NCBI GenBank assembly: GCA_910585805.1
Contig: CAJUFB010000065.1
Span: 1 to 22,094 of the forward strand
Source: an uncultured Acetatifactor sp.
GTDB taxonomy: Bacteria > Bacillota > Clostridia > Lachnospirales > Lachnospiraceae
Direction of reading: 5' to 3'
DNA: 22,094 nucleotides
How positions within the stretch are numbered: position 1 is the first letter of the stretch; the number at the start of each line of letters is the position of its first letter. Below are positions 6,799 through 14,325 of this stretch, piece after piece. The notes beneath the pieces were generated by a model that did not search any database, was not told the origin of the DNA, and saw nothing but the letters and a program-made list of their open reading frames with translations. A program made the translations under genes and the position numbers.

Positions 6799-8376
6799 TC
6801 ATTTGCCGACACGCTTATTTCCCAGGTTCATCCCCCACGTCGCCGCCAGCAGCAGGACTGTCAGCACCAGATACACCCCATGCGTGAAAGTCCCCGGCAC
6901 CATTACCAGTATCACCACAGGTACCACCGCCGTTATCATCCCCACCAGCATGGTGACCATGGTAGAAGCGCTCTGCTTTACCACCCTGACTTCACTCTCC
7001 CATTCAAGCAGTGGAAACAGTTTATTGACAGCCAGCCCTGCCCTGGCGCCGAAAATAATATAAGCCGCAGGTACTGCCAACAGGCTTAACCCGTCTGCCC
7101 ACCCCGGACGCAGCGCCAGAAACAGCAGTATCTCCGACACCAGATAAAAAGGCAATGCCACCAGAAGCTGCGCCGCCACCTTGCTCCGGACCATGTCCCT
7201 TTCCGTGACCGGCAGCGTCTGAAGCATCCACCACTGTTTTCCTTCCATGGAAATGGAACAGGCGGTCAGCGGCATCATGATCGGAAGGAATCCTGTCAGA
7301 ACAGGCAGCGCCCTTCTGACCACCCCGGGAAGTCCCAGCATTGCCTCCAGTGCATCCATATCCATGAACAGAACCGCTCCCGCCAGCAGCACCATCAGCA
7401 GTTCTCCCATTATGGTATTGACCACATATACGGAGGAAGAAAAATAATGCCTCAGCTCCCGCTCCACCATGGTTCCCAGAATGGATTTTTCCCGCAGCTC
7501 CTTCATCCGATAATTGCCCCTGGTCTCCCTTGCGCCCAACAGCATGCAAACAGGAACGTAAAAACGTTGTAAAATCTCCAGAAAAATGAGAAACCCTACA
7601 AGGGACACTGCCAGAAACAGCAGCAGCTTTGCCGGACTGCCCTGTACCATGGCATCCGCGATCCAGACAGCGGGGGGATAGACCCGGGAAATCTGCATTT
7701 CCAGCATCTCTGCCACCTGCTGCAGCATGGCGTCCATTTCGCCTTCCTCCATCCCGCTCATGCCCATACTGCCTGCCAGTACCGCACATACCAGAACCAA
7801 AGTCAGCACTATGGAAACCAGATTCTTATATCTCCATCTGCTGCTGATGCCCGCGATCAGCGCTCCCAGCAAAGAAGCCACCGTCAGCGGCAGAAGCGGC
7901 AGAAAAAGCCCCGCAAGGATGCCGTAGAGATAAAAGGTAACCCCCGGCCGCTCCATTACCCCATACACCACCATGCCCGGCAGAAGCACCAGCAGACCCA
8001 GCAGCATATCTGTGATATACATGGTCAGAAAACGACTGACTATAATGGAACGCACATTCACAGGCAGGGCAATCTGCTTTTCATAGGCATTCCTGTCAAA
8101 CAGCACGGGTCCCGCCTTAAATATGGTAAAAAACAGAACCACCAGCGATACGCCCATAACCAACACAGCAGGAATCAGCCGCCCCATCCCCGCTGCCGCC
8201 AGTCCCACGCTCATGATACACACATACCCCGCCAGCATTACGACCAGCAGCCCCCAAAGAAATCCCATAAGACAATACCTGATCTTTTTGCTCCTGTCCT
8301 TCGTATAGCGGAATTCATTGAATCCGAACATTCCCTGCAGGGAAACCTTTGTCAACAGCCTAATCTGCCTCATCAT
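6799..8376 (-). CDS. ABC-2-type transporter permease
   Basis: Integral membrane subunit of an ABC exporter, 525 residues with about a dozen hydrophobic segments spread along the whole length and no ATPase motifs. Its beginning (RQIRLLTKVSLQGMFGF followed by KDRSKKIRY) and two-half arrangement resemble large permeases that pair with EcsA-like ATPases. The substrate is unknown. The start at 8376 has GGAGGTG seven bases upstream and overlaps the 3' end of the ATPase gene by 17 nt, so translation is probably coupled. A terminator follows at 6666-6696. Confidence 0.85.
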   Translation of the reverse strand: MMRQIRLLTKVSLQGMFGFNEFRYTKDRSKKIRYCLMGFLWGLLVVMLAGYVCIMSVGLAAAGMGRLIPAVLVMGVSLVVLFFTIFKAGPVLFDRNAYEKQIALPVNVRSIIVSRFLTMYITDMLLGLLVLLPGMVVYGVMERPGVTFYLYGILAGLFLPLLPLTVASLLGALIAGISSRWRYKNLVSIVLTLVLVCAVLAGSMGMSGMEEGEMDAMLQQVAEMLEMQISRVYPPAVWIADAMVQGSPAKLLLFLAVSLVGFLIFLEILQRFYVPVCMLLGARETRGNYRMKELREKSILGTMVERELRHYFSSSVYVVNTIMGELLMVLLAGAVLFMDMDALEAMLGLPGVVRRALPVLTGFLPIMMPLTACSISMEGKQWWMLQTLPVTERDMVRSKVAAQLLVALPFYLVSEILLFLALRPGWADGLSLLAVPAAYIIFGARAGLAVNKLFPLLEWESEVRVVKQSASTMVTMLVGMITAVVPVVILVMVPGTFTHGVYLVLTVLLLAATWGMNLGNKRVGK

Positions 8377-9082
8377 GATGGGTCACCTCCATAAATACAT
8401 CCTCCAGGGACTTATCCCCGGTCAGCTCCTTCGTCTCCCCCTCCGCCACCAGCTTTCCGCCGGAAATCACCGCAATGCGGTTGCAGAGCTTCTCCGCCAC
8501 CTCCAATACATGGGTGGAGAAGAAAATAGCGCTTCCCTTTTCACACAGGGCATGCATCTTCCCTTTCAGAATCAGAGAAGCCTCCGGGTCCAGGCCCACA
8601 AAAGGCTCATCCAGCACCAGCAGCTTCGGCTCGTGGAGCAGGGCCCCGATGAGCACCAGCTTCTGCCGCATGCCGTGGGAATAAGTGGAGACCAGATCCC
8701 CCAGAACCGGATAGATGCCGAACTCCTCCGCCTCCCTGCGGATGCGCTCCTGCCTTGTGTTTCCGGGCACCTGATAGATGTCCGCGATAAAGTTCAGGTA
8801 CTGGATGCCCGTCAGGTATTCGTAGATATCCGGATTGTCCGGAATATAGGCCGTGACCTTCTTACATTCAAGAGACCGGGTACACACGTCCTTCCCGTCC
8901 ACCAGAATCTCCCCTTTTTCAAAATCATGGATCCCCACCACTGCTTTGATAGTGGTCGTCTTCCCGGCTCCGTTGTGGCCGATAAATCCGTAAATGTCCC
9001 CGGCCCGCACCCTCAGGGACAGATTGTCCACTGCGGTCCTGCCTCCTTTATAGGTTTTCGTAAAGTTTTTGATCTCAAGCAT
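8360..9082 (-). CDS. ABC transporter ATP-binding protein, EcsA-like
   Basis: Cytosolic ATPase of 240 residues powering the adjacent permease. Walker A is GHNGAGKTT (35-43), the signature is the variant YSHGMRQK (134-141), Walker B is KLLVLDEP (153-160), the D-loop is GLD and the switch His is His191 (STH). The Q-loop region reads AYIPDNPDIY, with no Gln in the usual place, and the signature is SHGM rather than SGGQ. Both are features of the EcsA-like group of exporters. ATG at 9082 follows GGAGG by nine bases. Promoter elements are at 9182-9210. Confidence 0.93.
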   Translation of the reverse strand: MLEIKNFTKTYKGGRTAVDNLSLRVRAGDIYGFIGHNGAGKTTTIKAVVGIHDFEKGEILVDGKDVCTRSLECKKVTAYIPDNPDIYEYLTGIQYLNFIADIYQVPGNTRQERIRREAEEFGIYPVLGDLVSTYSHGMRQKLVLIGALLHEPKLLVLDEPFVGLDPEASLILKGKMHALCEKGSAIFFSTHVLEVAEKLCNRIAVISGGKLVAEGETKELTGDKSLEDVFMEVTHHDEAD

Positions 9083-9171
9083 TGTAAGTTTCCTCCCGTC
9101 TTGCTCTATGTGCAGTATTATGCTCCCATGCTCCTCTTTTGTTTCATGTTCCCTGCTTCCTCACTTTTATT

Positions 9172-9190
9172 TGATATCATTATCATATCA
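9172..9190. promoter_or_regulatory. Near-perfect 19-bp palindrome over the ABC-operon -10
   Basis: TGATATCATTATCATATCA is palindromic except for one mismatched pair. It covers the -10 at 9182-9187, so a bound protein would block transcription. A repressor is inferred; none is encoded next door. Confidence 0.4.
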
Positions 9191-9210
9191 TTTTAATTCA
9201 CTTTTTGCAA
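9182..9210 (-). promoter_or_regulatory. ABC exporter promoter
   Basis: Leftward -35 TTGCAA (9210-9205), 17-bp spacer, -10 TATGAT (9187-9182), TGA directly before the -10. Predicted start is near 9175, about 93 nt before the ATPase ATG. Confidence 0.65.
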
Positions 9211-9251
9211 CTGTTTTTTATTGAGTGAGGAACAGTTTTTAACAAAGTGAA
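9197..9251. repeat. Nested inverted repeat upstream of the ABC operon
   Basis: Outer arms TTCACTTT (9197-9204) and AAAGTGAA (9244-9251) enclose inner arms AACTGTT (9209-9215) and AACAGTT (9231-9237). The motif TCACTTT recurs at 9161. The arrangement overlaps the -35 and suggests a multi-site operator. Confidence 0.4.
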
Positions 9252-9266
9252 AGCTCATGATAGCTA

Positions 9267-9341
9267 CTATAAAAATAAAATCCCGGCGCCGCCCTGACCG
9301 CAGCAGGCAAAGCAGGCATCGCCTGTACAGGCCTGTTCCAT
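9267..9341 (-). CDS. Possible 24-residue cysteine-rich peptide
   Basis: ATG at 9341 with AAAGG nine bases upstream opens a 24-codon frame with Cys at residues 5, 10, 13 and 14 (ACTGDACFACCGQ) and a Gly-rich, hydrophobic end (GGAGILFL). It is locally GC-rich between AT-rich flanks and is co-directional with the ABC exporter genes. No family is recognised. The frame can be extended upstream to 60 codons via a GTG, without better support. It could be a small peptide or a chance frame. Confidence 0.22.
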   Translation of the reverse strand: MEQACTGDACFACCGQGGAGILFL

Positions 9342-9442
9342 GATCCGTATCCTTTCACCAATAATACAATTCCGAACTGCATAATGCTGCAAACTCTTCA
9401 GAATTTTATCCCACACGGGAAATATAAGAACCGACAAAATGA

Positions 9443-9471
9443 TTGACACCTAATGGAAACAGTGCTACGAT
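9443..9471 (+). promoter_or_regulatory. Promoter of the pyridoxamine kinase gene
   Basis: -35 TTGACA (9443-9448), 17-bp spacer, -10 TACGAT (9466-9471) preceded by TGC. Predicted start is near 9478, about 53 nt before the ATG. Confidence 0.65.
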
Positions 9472-9530
9472 ATGGCTGAATGATTTAGAAAAAGGCCCAA
9501 TAACAGGCTGAACAGAAAAGAGGTATCAAA

Positions 9531-10358
9531 ATGAAAAGAGTATTGACAATACAGGATATTTCATGCCTGGGAAAGTGCTCTCTGACAATCGCGCTGCCCA
9601 TAATATCCGCTCTCGGTTCCGAGACGGTGATCCTTCCCACAGCAGTTCTGTCAACGCATACAATGTTTCAAAATTTCACCTGCAGGGATCTGTCCGATCA
9701 GATCGCGCCGATCGCAGATCATTGGAAAAGCGAAGGCATAGCCTTTGACGCCATCTATACCGGATATCTGGGGACCATTGAACAGATCGATCAGATAAAA
9801 GATCTGTTCAGAAACTTCCGGGATAAAAATACACTGATCATCGTCGATCCCGTAATGGCGGACAACGGAAAGCTGTACCCCGCCTTTGACATGGCCTATG
9901 TAAGGAAAAACGCAGAGCTCTGCGCAGCGGCTGATATCATCGTACCCAATATTACCGAAGCCGCCCTGATGACAGGAATGGAATACAGGGAAGAATATGA
10001 CGAATCTTATATAAAAGAACTCCTGGCAAGACTCAATGAACTGGGGGCAGGCATCAGTGTCCTGACAGGCGTCTCATTGGAGAAGGGAAAGACCGGAGTG
10101 ATGGGATACGAGCGGGAGACCGGAGAATATTACATTTATCAGAACCGGAGAATCGACGCTGCCTATCACGGTACGGGAGACCTTTTCTCCAGTACCTGCG
10201 TAGGGGAAATGATGAAAGAGAATAACTGGCGTGACGCCATGCGCATCGCCGCCGATTATACGGCGCATACCATAGAAGTGACCCTGCGCAATCCCCGCAA
10301 GCCCTGGTACGGCGTGGATTTCGAGGCTACCATCCCTGACCTTCTCAACATGAAATAG
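9531..10358 (+). CDS. Pyridoxamine/pyridoxal kinase (PfkB-like family)
   Basis: Phosphorylates pyridoxal, pyridoxamine or pyridoxine with ATP, feeding the PLP pool. It has 275 residues, normal for PdxY/PdxK-type kinases. Diagnostic blocks: TIQDISCLGKCSLTIALPI with PTAVLSTHT (substrate side), VDPVMADNGKLYP, VPNITEAALM, and the anion-hole/catalytic motif GTGDLFSS with Asp217. ATG at 9531 has AGAGG seven bases upstream, and a clear promoter lies in front. The gene is convergent with the carboxyspermidine synthase gene, sharing a bidirectional hairpin. SpeA and NspC in this island both need PLP, so a supporting role is plausible but not shown. Which vitamer it prefers cannot be told. Confidence 0.92.
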   Translation: MKRVLTIQDISCLGKCSLTIALPIISALGSETVILPTAVLSTHTMFQNFTCRDLSDQIAPIADHWKSEGIAFDAIYTGYLGTIEQIDQIKDLFRNFRDKNTLIIVDPVMADNGKLYPAFDMAYVRKNAELCAAADIIVPNITEAALMTGMEYREEYDESYIKELLARLNELGAGISVLTGVSLEKGKTGVMGYERETGEYYIYQNRRIDAAYHGTGDLFSSTCVGEMMKENNWRDAMRIAADYTAHTIEVTLRNPRKPWYGVDFEATIPDLLNMK

Positions 10359-10361
10359 CCG

Positions 10362-10392
10362 GGAGCGCCCGCCATATCCGGCAGGGCGCTCC
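10362..10392. terminator. Bidirectional terminator hairpin between kinase and carboxyspermidine synthase
   Basis: GGAGCGCCC (10362-10370) pairs with GGGCGCTCC (10384-10392) around 13 nt, between stops at 10358 and 10403. Rightward it is followed by TCTTCGTTATT, leftward by CGGCTATTT: modest T-richness either way. Confidence 0.6.
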
Positions 10393-10402
10393 TCTTCGTT
10401 AT

Positions 10403-11662
10403 TCAGTCTATCAGTACCGGATTCTCCTCCACCACCCAGGGCAGGCCGTACTGATTCAGGGCCTCCATGAATGGATCCGGATCGAACTCCTCCACATTGA
10501 ATACACCGGGCTTCTTCCAGGTTCCGTTCATCACCAGCATGGCGCCGATCATGGCAGGAACGCCGGTGGTGTAGGATATTGCCTGGGAGCCCACTTCCCT
10601 GTAGCATTCCTGATGATCGCACACGTTGTAGATATAGACGGACTTCTCCTTCCCGTCTTTTACCCCGGTGAAAATGCAGCCGATGTTAGTCCTGCCTGTT
10701 GTCCGGGGGCCAAGGGATGCCGGGTCCGGAAGCAGCGCCTTCAAAAACTGGATCGGCACAATCTCCCTTCCCTCGAACATCACCGGGTCCGTGCGCAGCA
10801 TCCCCACGTTCTCCAGGCATTTCATATGAGTCAGATAGCTCTGTCCGAAGGTCATGAAGAAACGGATCCGCTTCACTCCCGGAATATTCTTCGCCAGAGA
10901 CTCAATCTCCTCATGGTGCAGCAGGTACATATCCTTTTTCCCCACCTGTGCGAAATCATACTCCCGCTTGATCTCCATGGGCTTCGTCTCCACCCAGCGG
11001 CCATTCTCCCAATAGGAACCATTGGCAGAAACCTCCCTGAGGTTAATCTCCGGATTAAAATTGGTGGCAAAGGGATAGCCGTGGTCGCCTCCGTTGCAGT
11101 CCATGATATCAATATAGTGAATCTCATCAAAATAATGCTTTAAAGCGTACGCCGAGAATACACTTGTCACTCCGGGGTCAAAGCCGCTGCCCAGAAGAGC
11201 TGTGATTCCCGCTTTCTCAAATCTCTCCCTGTAAGCCCACTGCCAGGAATAATCAAAATATGCGGTAAATCCCTCTTCTTTACACCGTTTCTCGTATACG
11301 GCGCGCCAGGCGGGATCCTCTGTGTCCTCCGCCTCGTAATTGGCCGTATCGATATAATCCACTCCGCAGGCCAGACATGCGTCCATGATCGTCAGATCCT
11401 GATAGGGCAGGGCCAGGTTCAGCACTGCTTTCGGCTGCTCCTTTTTGATCAGGGCAGTCAGTTCCTCCACATTATCTGCATCCACCTGTGCAGTGGTGAT
11501 CTTCGCCTCCGTAATACCTTCCAGCTTCTCCTTCAGCGCATCACATTTCGACACCGTGCGGCTGGCAATGCAGATCTCCGGAAACACATCCGCCTTCTTT
11601 GCGCATTTCTCAATGGCCACGGAGGCAACTCCCCCGCAGCCGATAATTAAAATTTTTGACAT
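10403..11662 (-). CDS. Carboxynorspermidine/carboxyspermidine synthase (saccharopine dehydrogenase family)
   Basis: NADPH-dependent enzyme that joins aspartate semialdehyde to putrescine (or diaminopropane) to give carboxyspermidine (or carboxynorspermidine), the substrate of NspC. It has 419 residues. The N-terminal Rossmann motif ILIIGCGGVAS is followed by CIASRT, the ALLGSGFDPGVTSVFSAYALKH block, the DCNGGDHGYPFATNFNPEINLREV block and HHEEIESL, typical of this branch rather than of lysine-pathway saccharopine dehydrogenases. The ATG at 11662 has GGAGAGAG four bases upstream; the further in-frame ATG at 11680 overlaps that site. It is last in the leftward speD-speA-speE operon, 54 nt after speE. 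The presence of nspC in the window supports the call. Confidence 0.93.
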   Translation of the reverse strand: MSKILIIGCGGVASVAIEKCAKKADVFPEICIASRTVSKCDALKEKLEGITEAKITTAQVDADNVEELTALIKKEQPKAVLNLALPYQDLTIMDACLACGVDYIDTANYEAEDTEDPAWRAVYEKRCKEEGFTAYFDYSWQWAYRERFEKAGITALLGSGFDPGVTSVFSAYALKHYFDEIHYIDIMDCNGGDHGYPFATNFNPEINLREVSANGSYWENGRWVETKPMEIKREYDFAQVGKKDMYLLHHEEIESLAKNIPGVKRIRFFMTFGQSYLTHMKCLENVGMLRTDPVMFEGREIVPIQFLKALLPDPASLGPRTTGRTNIGCIFTGVKDGKEKSVYIYNVCDHQECYREVGSQAISYTTGVPAMIGAMLVMNGTWKKPGVFNVEEFDPDPFMEALNQYGLPWVVEENPVLID

Positions 11663-11716
11663 TTTTCTCTCTCCGTTCATCTCATATCCGAAAGCATTGG
11701 GGCGAAAATGCCCCGG

Positions 11717-12577
11717 CTATCCGTGTATCTCCACTTTCCGCAGCAGCTTCTCCACATAAGCCGGCAGACAAAACGCCCCGGCGTGAAGCTTCGGGGTATA
11801 ATACCGGGTCTCCAGTCCCCGTTCCATCCACCTACGGGCGTCCATGTCTCTCACCGGATGATACTTTTTAGACGCAAATCCGAACAGCCAGTGGCCCGAC
11901 GGATAGGTGGGAATGTGGGCCTGATACACACGGCTGATGGGAAAGCTCTCCACAATGCGCTTATGGGCCCGCATGCAGGCAGTGGCATCCGCCTCGTAGA
12001 AGGGACTCTCATGCTGATTTACCATAATGCCCTCCTCTTTGAGCGCCTTATAGCAGTTACCATAGAATTCCTTGGTAAACAGACCTTCTCCGGGCCCGAA
12101 GGGATCCGTGGAGTCCACGATGATCAGATCATATTCGTTTTCCCGGGAACGTACAAACTTCAGGCCGTCTTCATAGTGAATATACACTCGCTCATCCTCG
12201 AGCTTACAGGCTGTCTGGGGCAGATAATCCCTGCATACCTGGATCACCTGTCTGTCAATCTCCACCAGGTCAATGTATTCTATCTCAGGATACTTCACCA
12301 GCTCCCGCACCACGCCGCCGTCCCCGGCTCCGATGACCAGCACTCTCTCCACATGGGGATGCACCGCCATGGGAACATGTGCTATCATCTCATGGTAGAT
12401 AAATTCATCCTTTTCCGTCAGCATGATATAGCCGTCCAATGCCAGAAAACGCCCGAACTCCGTGGACTCGAACACATCGATCCTCTGCAGCTCGCTCTCT
12501 CCGCTGTACAGCTGCTTATCCACCCTGATGGACAGCTTTACGTTTGGTGTGTGCAGTTCCGAAAACCATAAATCCAT
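11717..12577 (-). CDS. speE: Spermidine synthase (polyamine aminopropyltransferase)
   Basis: Transfers the aminopropyl group of decarboxylated AdoMet to putrescine, giving spermidine and methylthioadenosine. It has 286 residues, the expected length. Motifs: N-terminal beta domain with ESTEFGRFLALDG and DEFIYHEMIAHVP, the nucleotide-binding VLVIGAGDGGVVRE (80-92), LVEIDRQV, and the catalytic VDSTDPFGPG (Asp155 and Asp158). Frame is open to 12706, but ATG at 12577 is chosen: AAAGGAGGAG lies six bases upstream and known family members begin this way (MDLWFSE). It lies 180 nt after speA; that gap carries a GC-rich hairpin and copy B of the 38-bp repeat. Whether it also makes spermine cannot be judged. 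Confidence 0.95.
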   Translation of the reverse strand: MDLWFSELHTPNVKLSIRVDKQLYSGESELQRIDVFESTEFGRFLALDGYIMLTEKDEFIYHEMIAHVPMAVHPHVERVLVIGAGDGGVVRELVKYPEIEYIDLVEIDRQVIQVCRDYLPQTACKLEDERVYIHYEDGLKFVRSRENEYDLIIVDSTDPFGPGEGLFTKEFYGNCYKALKEEGIMVNQHESPFYEADATACMRAHKRIVESFPISRVYQAHIPTYPSGHWLFGFASKKYHPVRDMDARRWMERGLETRYYTPKLHAGAFCLPAYVEKLLRKVEIHG

Positions 12578-12619
12578 ACGCATCTCCTCCTTTTGCTCTG
12601 ATACACTTAACACCTGTGC

Positions 12620-12658
12620 CTTATCCGGAAGCGCGCTCTCTGCGCCGCATTCCGCTAT
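12620..12658 (+). repeat. 38-bp element, copy B (speA-speE gap)
   Basis: Same-strand match to 3534-3571 (CTTATC, GGAAGC, CTCT, GCGCCGCATTC, GCTAT conserved in order). The unit is itself a loose inverted repeat: CGGAAGCGCGC near the left end against GCGCCGCATTCCG at the right. Here it is antisense within the leftward spe transcript, whereas copy A is sense within the nspC leader. Confidence 0.55.
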
Positions 12659-12757
12659 TAGAGGGCCACTCTGACTTCCTCCATGAGAAGCCGCCGCTGC
12701 CTCCACCGCGGAAATCCGCCCCGGCCTCCGGCAGCAGGCTTTCCGAAAGTCATGTAC

Positions 12758-14221
12758 TTAGGCCAGCCACTGCTCCCGCAGCACATTCAGCCGCTCAATC
12801 CCGGCATCCTCCGGCCCTGTCATGGAGCAGCCCTTCTCTTTGGCGTATATGATATACTCCAGTATCTCTTCCGTGATCTCCTCTCCGGGAGCCAGTATGG
12901 GGATTCCCGGCGGGTAGCACATGACGAACTCACTGCAGATACGCCCCTTCGTCTCCGCCAACGGCAGAGACTCCTTCCCTGCATAAAAAGCGCTCTGGGG
13001 AGAGACTGCCACTCTGGGTTCTATGTACTCCTGGGTGAACATCCCCGCGTTATCCTGTCTGTATTTTCGTTTGATCTCTGTCATTGCGCCGATGAGCCGT
13101 TCCATGTCCCGCTCCCGGTCTCCGATGGAAATATAAGCCAGCACATTGGCAATGTCTCCCAACTCCATCTGGATATCATACTCGTCCCGCAGCAGATCAT
13201 AAACCTCTATTCCCGCCAGCCCGATCCCCAATGTATTTACGGTCAGCTTGGTCTTGTCGAAGTCAAAGATGCTGTCACCGTTGATCAGCTCCGAAGTGTA
13301 GGCATAATAGCCCCCGATGCGGTTGATCTCCTCCCGGGCATACTCCGCCAGCGCCGTCACCTTGGCAAACTCCTTCTTCCCCCGCAGAGCAAGATTCCTT
13401 CTTGAGATATCCAGGCTGGCAAGCAGCAGATAAGACGCGCTTGTAGTCTGCGTCAGGTTGATGATCTGCCTCACGTAACCGGGGTTCATTGACGCGCCTG
13501 TCAGCAAAAAGGAACTCTGTGTCAGGCTGCCGCCGGATTTGTGCATGCTGACCGCCGCCATATCCGCCCCCGCTTCCATTGCTGACAGCGGCATCTTATC
13601 CCCGAAATAAAAATGGGTTCCGTGGGCCTCGTCCACCAGTACTTTCATTCTATGGGCATGGGCCATGCGGACGATGCTTCTCAGATCGGAGCAGATGCCG
13701 TAGTAAGTGGGATTATTTACCAGTACGGCCCTGGCGTCAGGATGGTCCTGCATGGCTCTCTCCACCTGGGACACCTTCATCCCCAGAGCAATTCCCAGTT
13801 TTGCGTCCATATCCGGATTCACATAGATGGGAATGGCGCCGTTTAAGACCAGGGCATTGATGACACTTCTGTGGACATTTCTTGGCAGGATAATCTTCTC
13901 GCCCTTTTTACAGACGCTTAACACCATGCTCTGTACGGAAGAGGTGGTTCCGCCTACCATGAGAAAAGCATAAGCGGCGCCAAAGGCTTCCGCCGCCATC
14001 TCCTCCGCCTCCCGGATCACCGACACCGGATGACAGAGATTGTCCAGGGATTTCATGGAATTCACGTCTATCCCCACACACTGCTGCCCCAGAAGCGAAA
14101 CCAGTTCCGGATTGCCCCTGCCGCGCTTATGCCCCGGCACATCAAACGGCACAATCCGCTCCTGCCGGAACTCTTCCAGCGCCTCGTAGATCGGCGCCCT
14201 TGACTGATTGAAACGTCCCAT
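12758..14221 (-). CDS. speA: Arginine decarboxylase (Orn/Lys/Arg decarboxylase family, short form)
   Basis: PLP-dependent fold type I decarboxylase; in this context it most likely makes agmatine from arginine for AguA. It has 487 residues, like the Bacillus SpeA short form without the N-terminal receiver-like domain. Motifs: VPFDVPGHKRG (25-34), FLMVGGTTSSVQ (86-97), VLVDEAHGTHFYFG with Asp197 and His200, and the PLP lysine Lys228 in SMHKSGGSLTQSS. The C-terminal domain ends with YPPGIPILAPGE, usual for the family. ATG at 14221 has GGAGG nine bases upstream. Lysine or ornithine as substrate cannot be excluded from sequence, but neighbouring aguAB make arginine the best choice. It is second in the operon, 104 nt after speD. 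Confidence 0.93.
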   Translation of the reverse strand: MGRFNQSRAPIYEALEEFRQERIVPFDVPGHKRGRGNPELVSLLGQQCVGIDVNSMKSLDNLCHPVSVIREAEEMAAEAFGAAYAFLMVGGTTSSVQSMVLSVCKKGEKIILPRNVHRSVINALVLNGAIPIYVNPDMDAKLGIALGMKVSQVERAMQDHPDARAVLVNNPTYYGICSDLRSIVRMAHAHRMKVLVDEAHGTHFYFGDKMPLSAMEAGADMAAVSMHKSGGSLTQSSFLLTGASMNPGYVRQIINLTQTTSASYLLLASLDISRRNLALRGKKEFAKVTALAEYAREEINRIGGYYAYTSELINGDSIFDFDKTKLTVNTLGIGLAGIEVYDLLRDEYDIQMELGDIANVLAYISIGDRERDMERLIGAMTEIKRKYRQDNAGMFTQEYIEPRVAVSPQSAFYAGKESLPLAETKGRICSEFVMCYPPGIPILAPGEEITEEILEYIIYAKEKGCSMTGPEDAGIERLNVLREQWLA

Positions 14222-14325
14222 TTCCCATGCCCTCCTTTCCGCAGCCTGCTCCCTCCTGAACCGGGATCCGTATCCGCGCTTTGCCCGGGACCAGTGTCCT
14301 CACGGTCTTAGCGTGTGAACGGATG

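Larger units (their letters stand above)
9083..9530. other. 448-bp divergent region between ABC operon and kinase
   Basis: Holds the leftward ABC promoter with two overlapping dyads (9172-9251), a possible 24-codon Cys-rich frame on the minus strand (9267-9341), a GC-rich patch with nested palindromes around 9308-9336, and the rightward kinase promoter (9443-9471). No other gene is supported. Confidence 0.6.

Noticed and set aside
8318..9196. Rightward frame of about 290 codons
   Set aside because: Antisense to the clear ABC ATPase gene; no start signal or family features.
12578..12706. N-terminal extension of SpeE
   Set aside because: Open by chance. The ribosome binding site and family start both point to the ATG at 12577.
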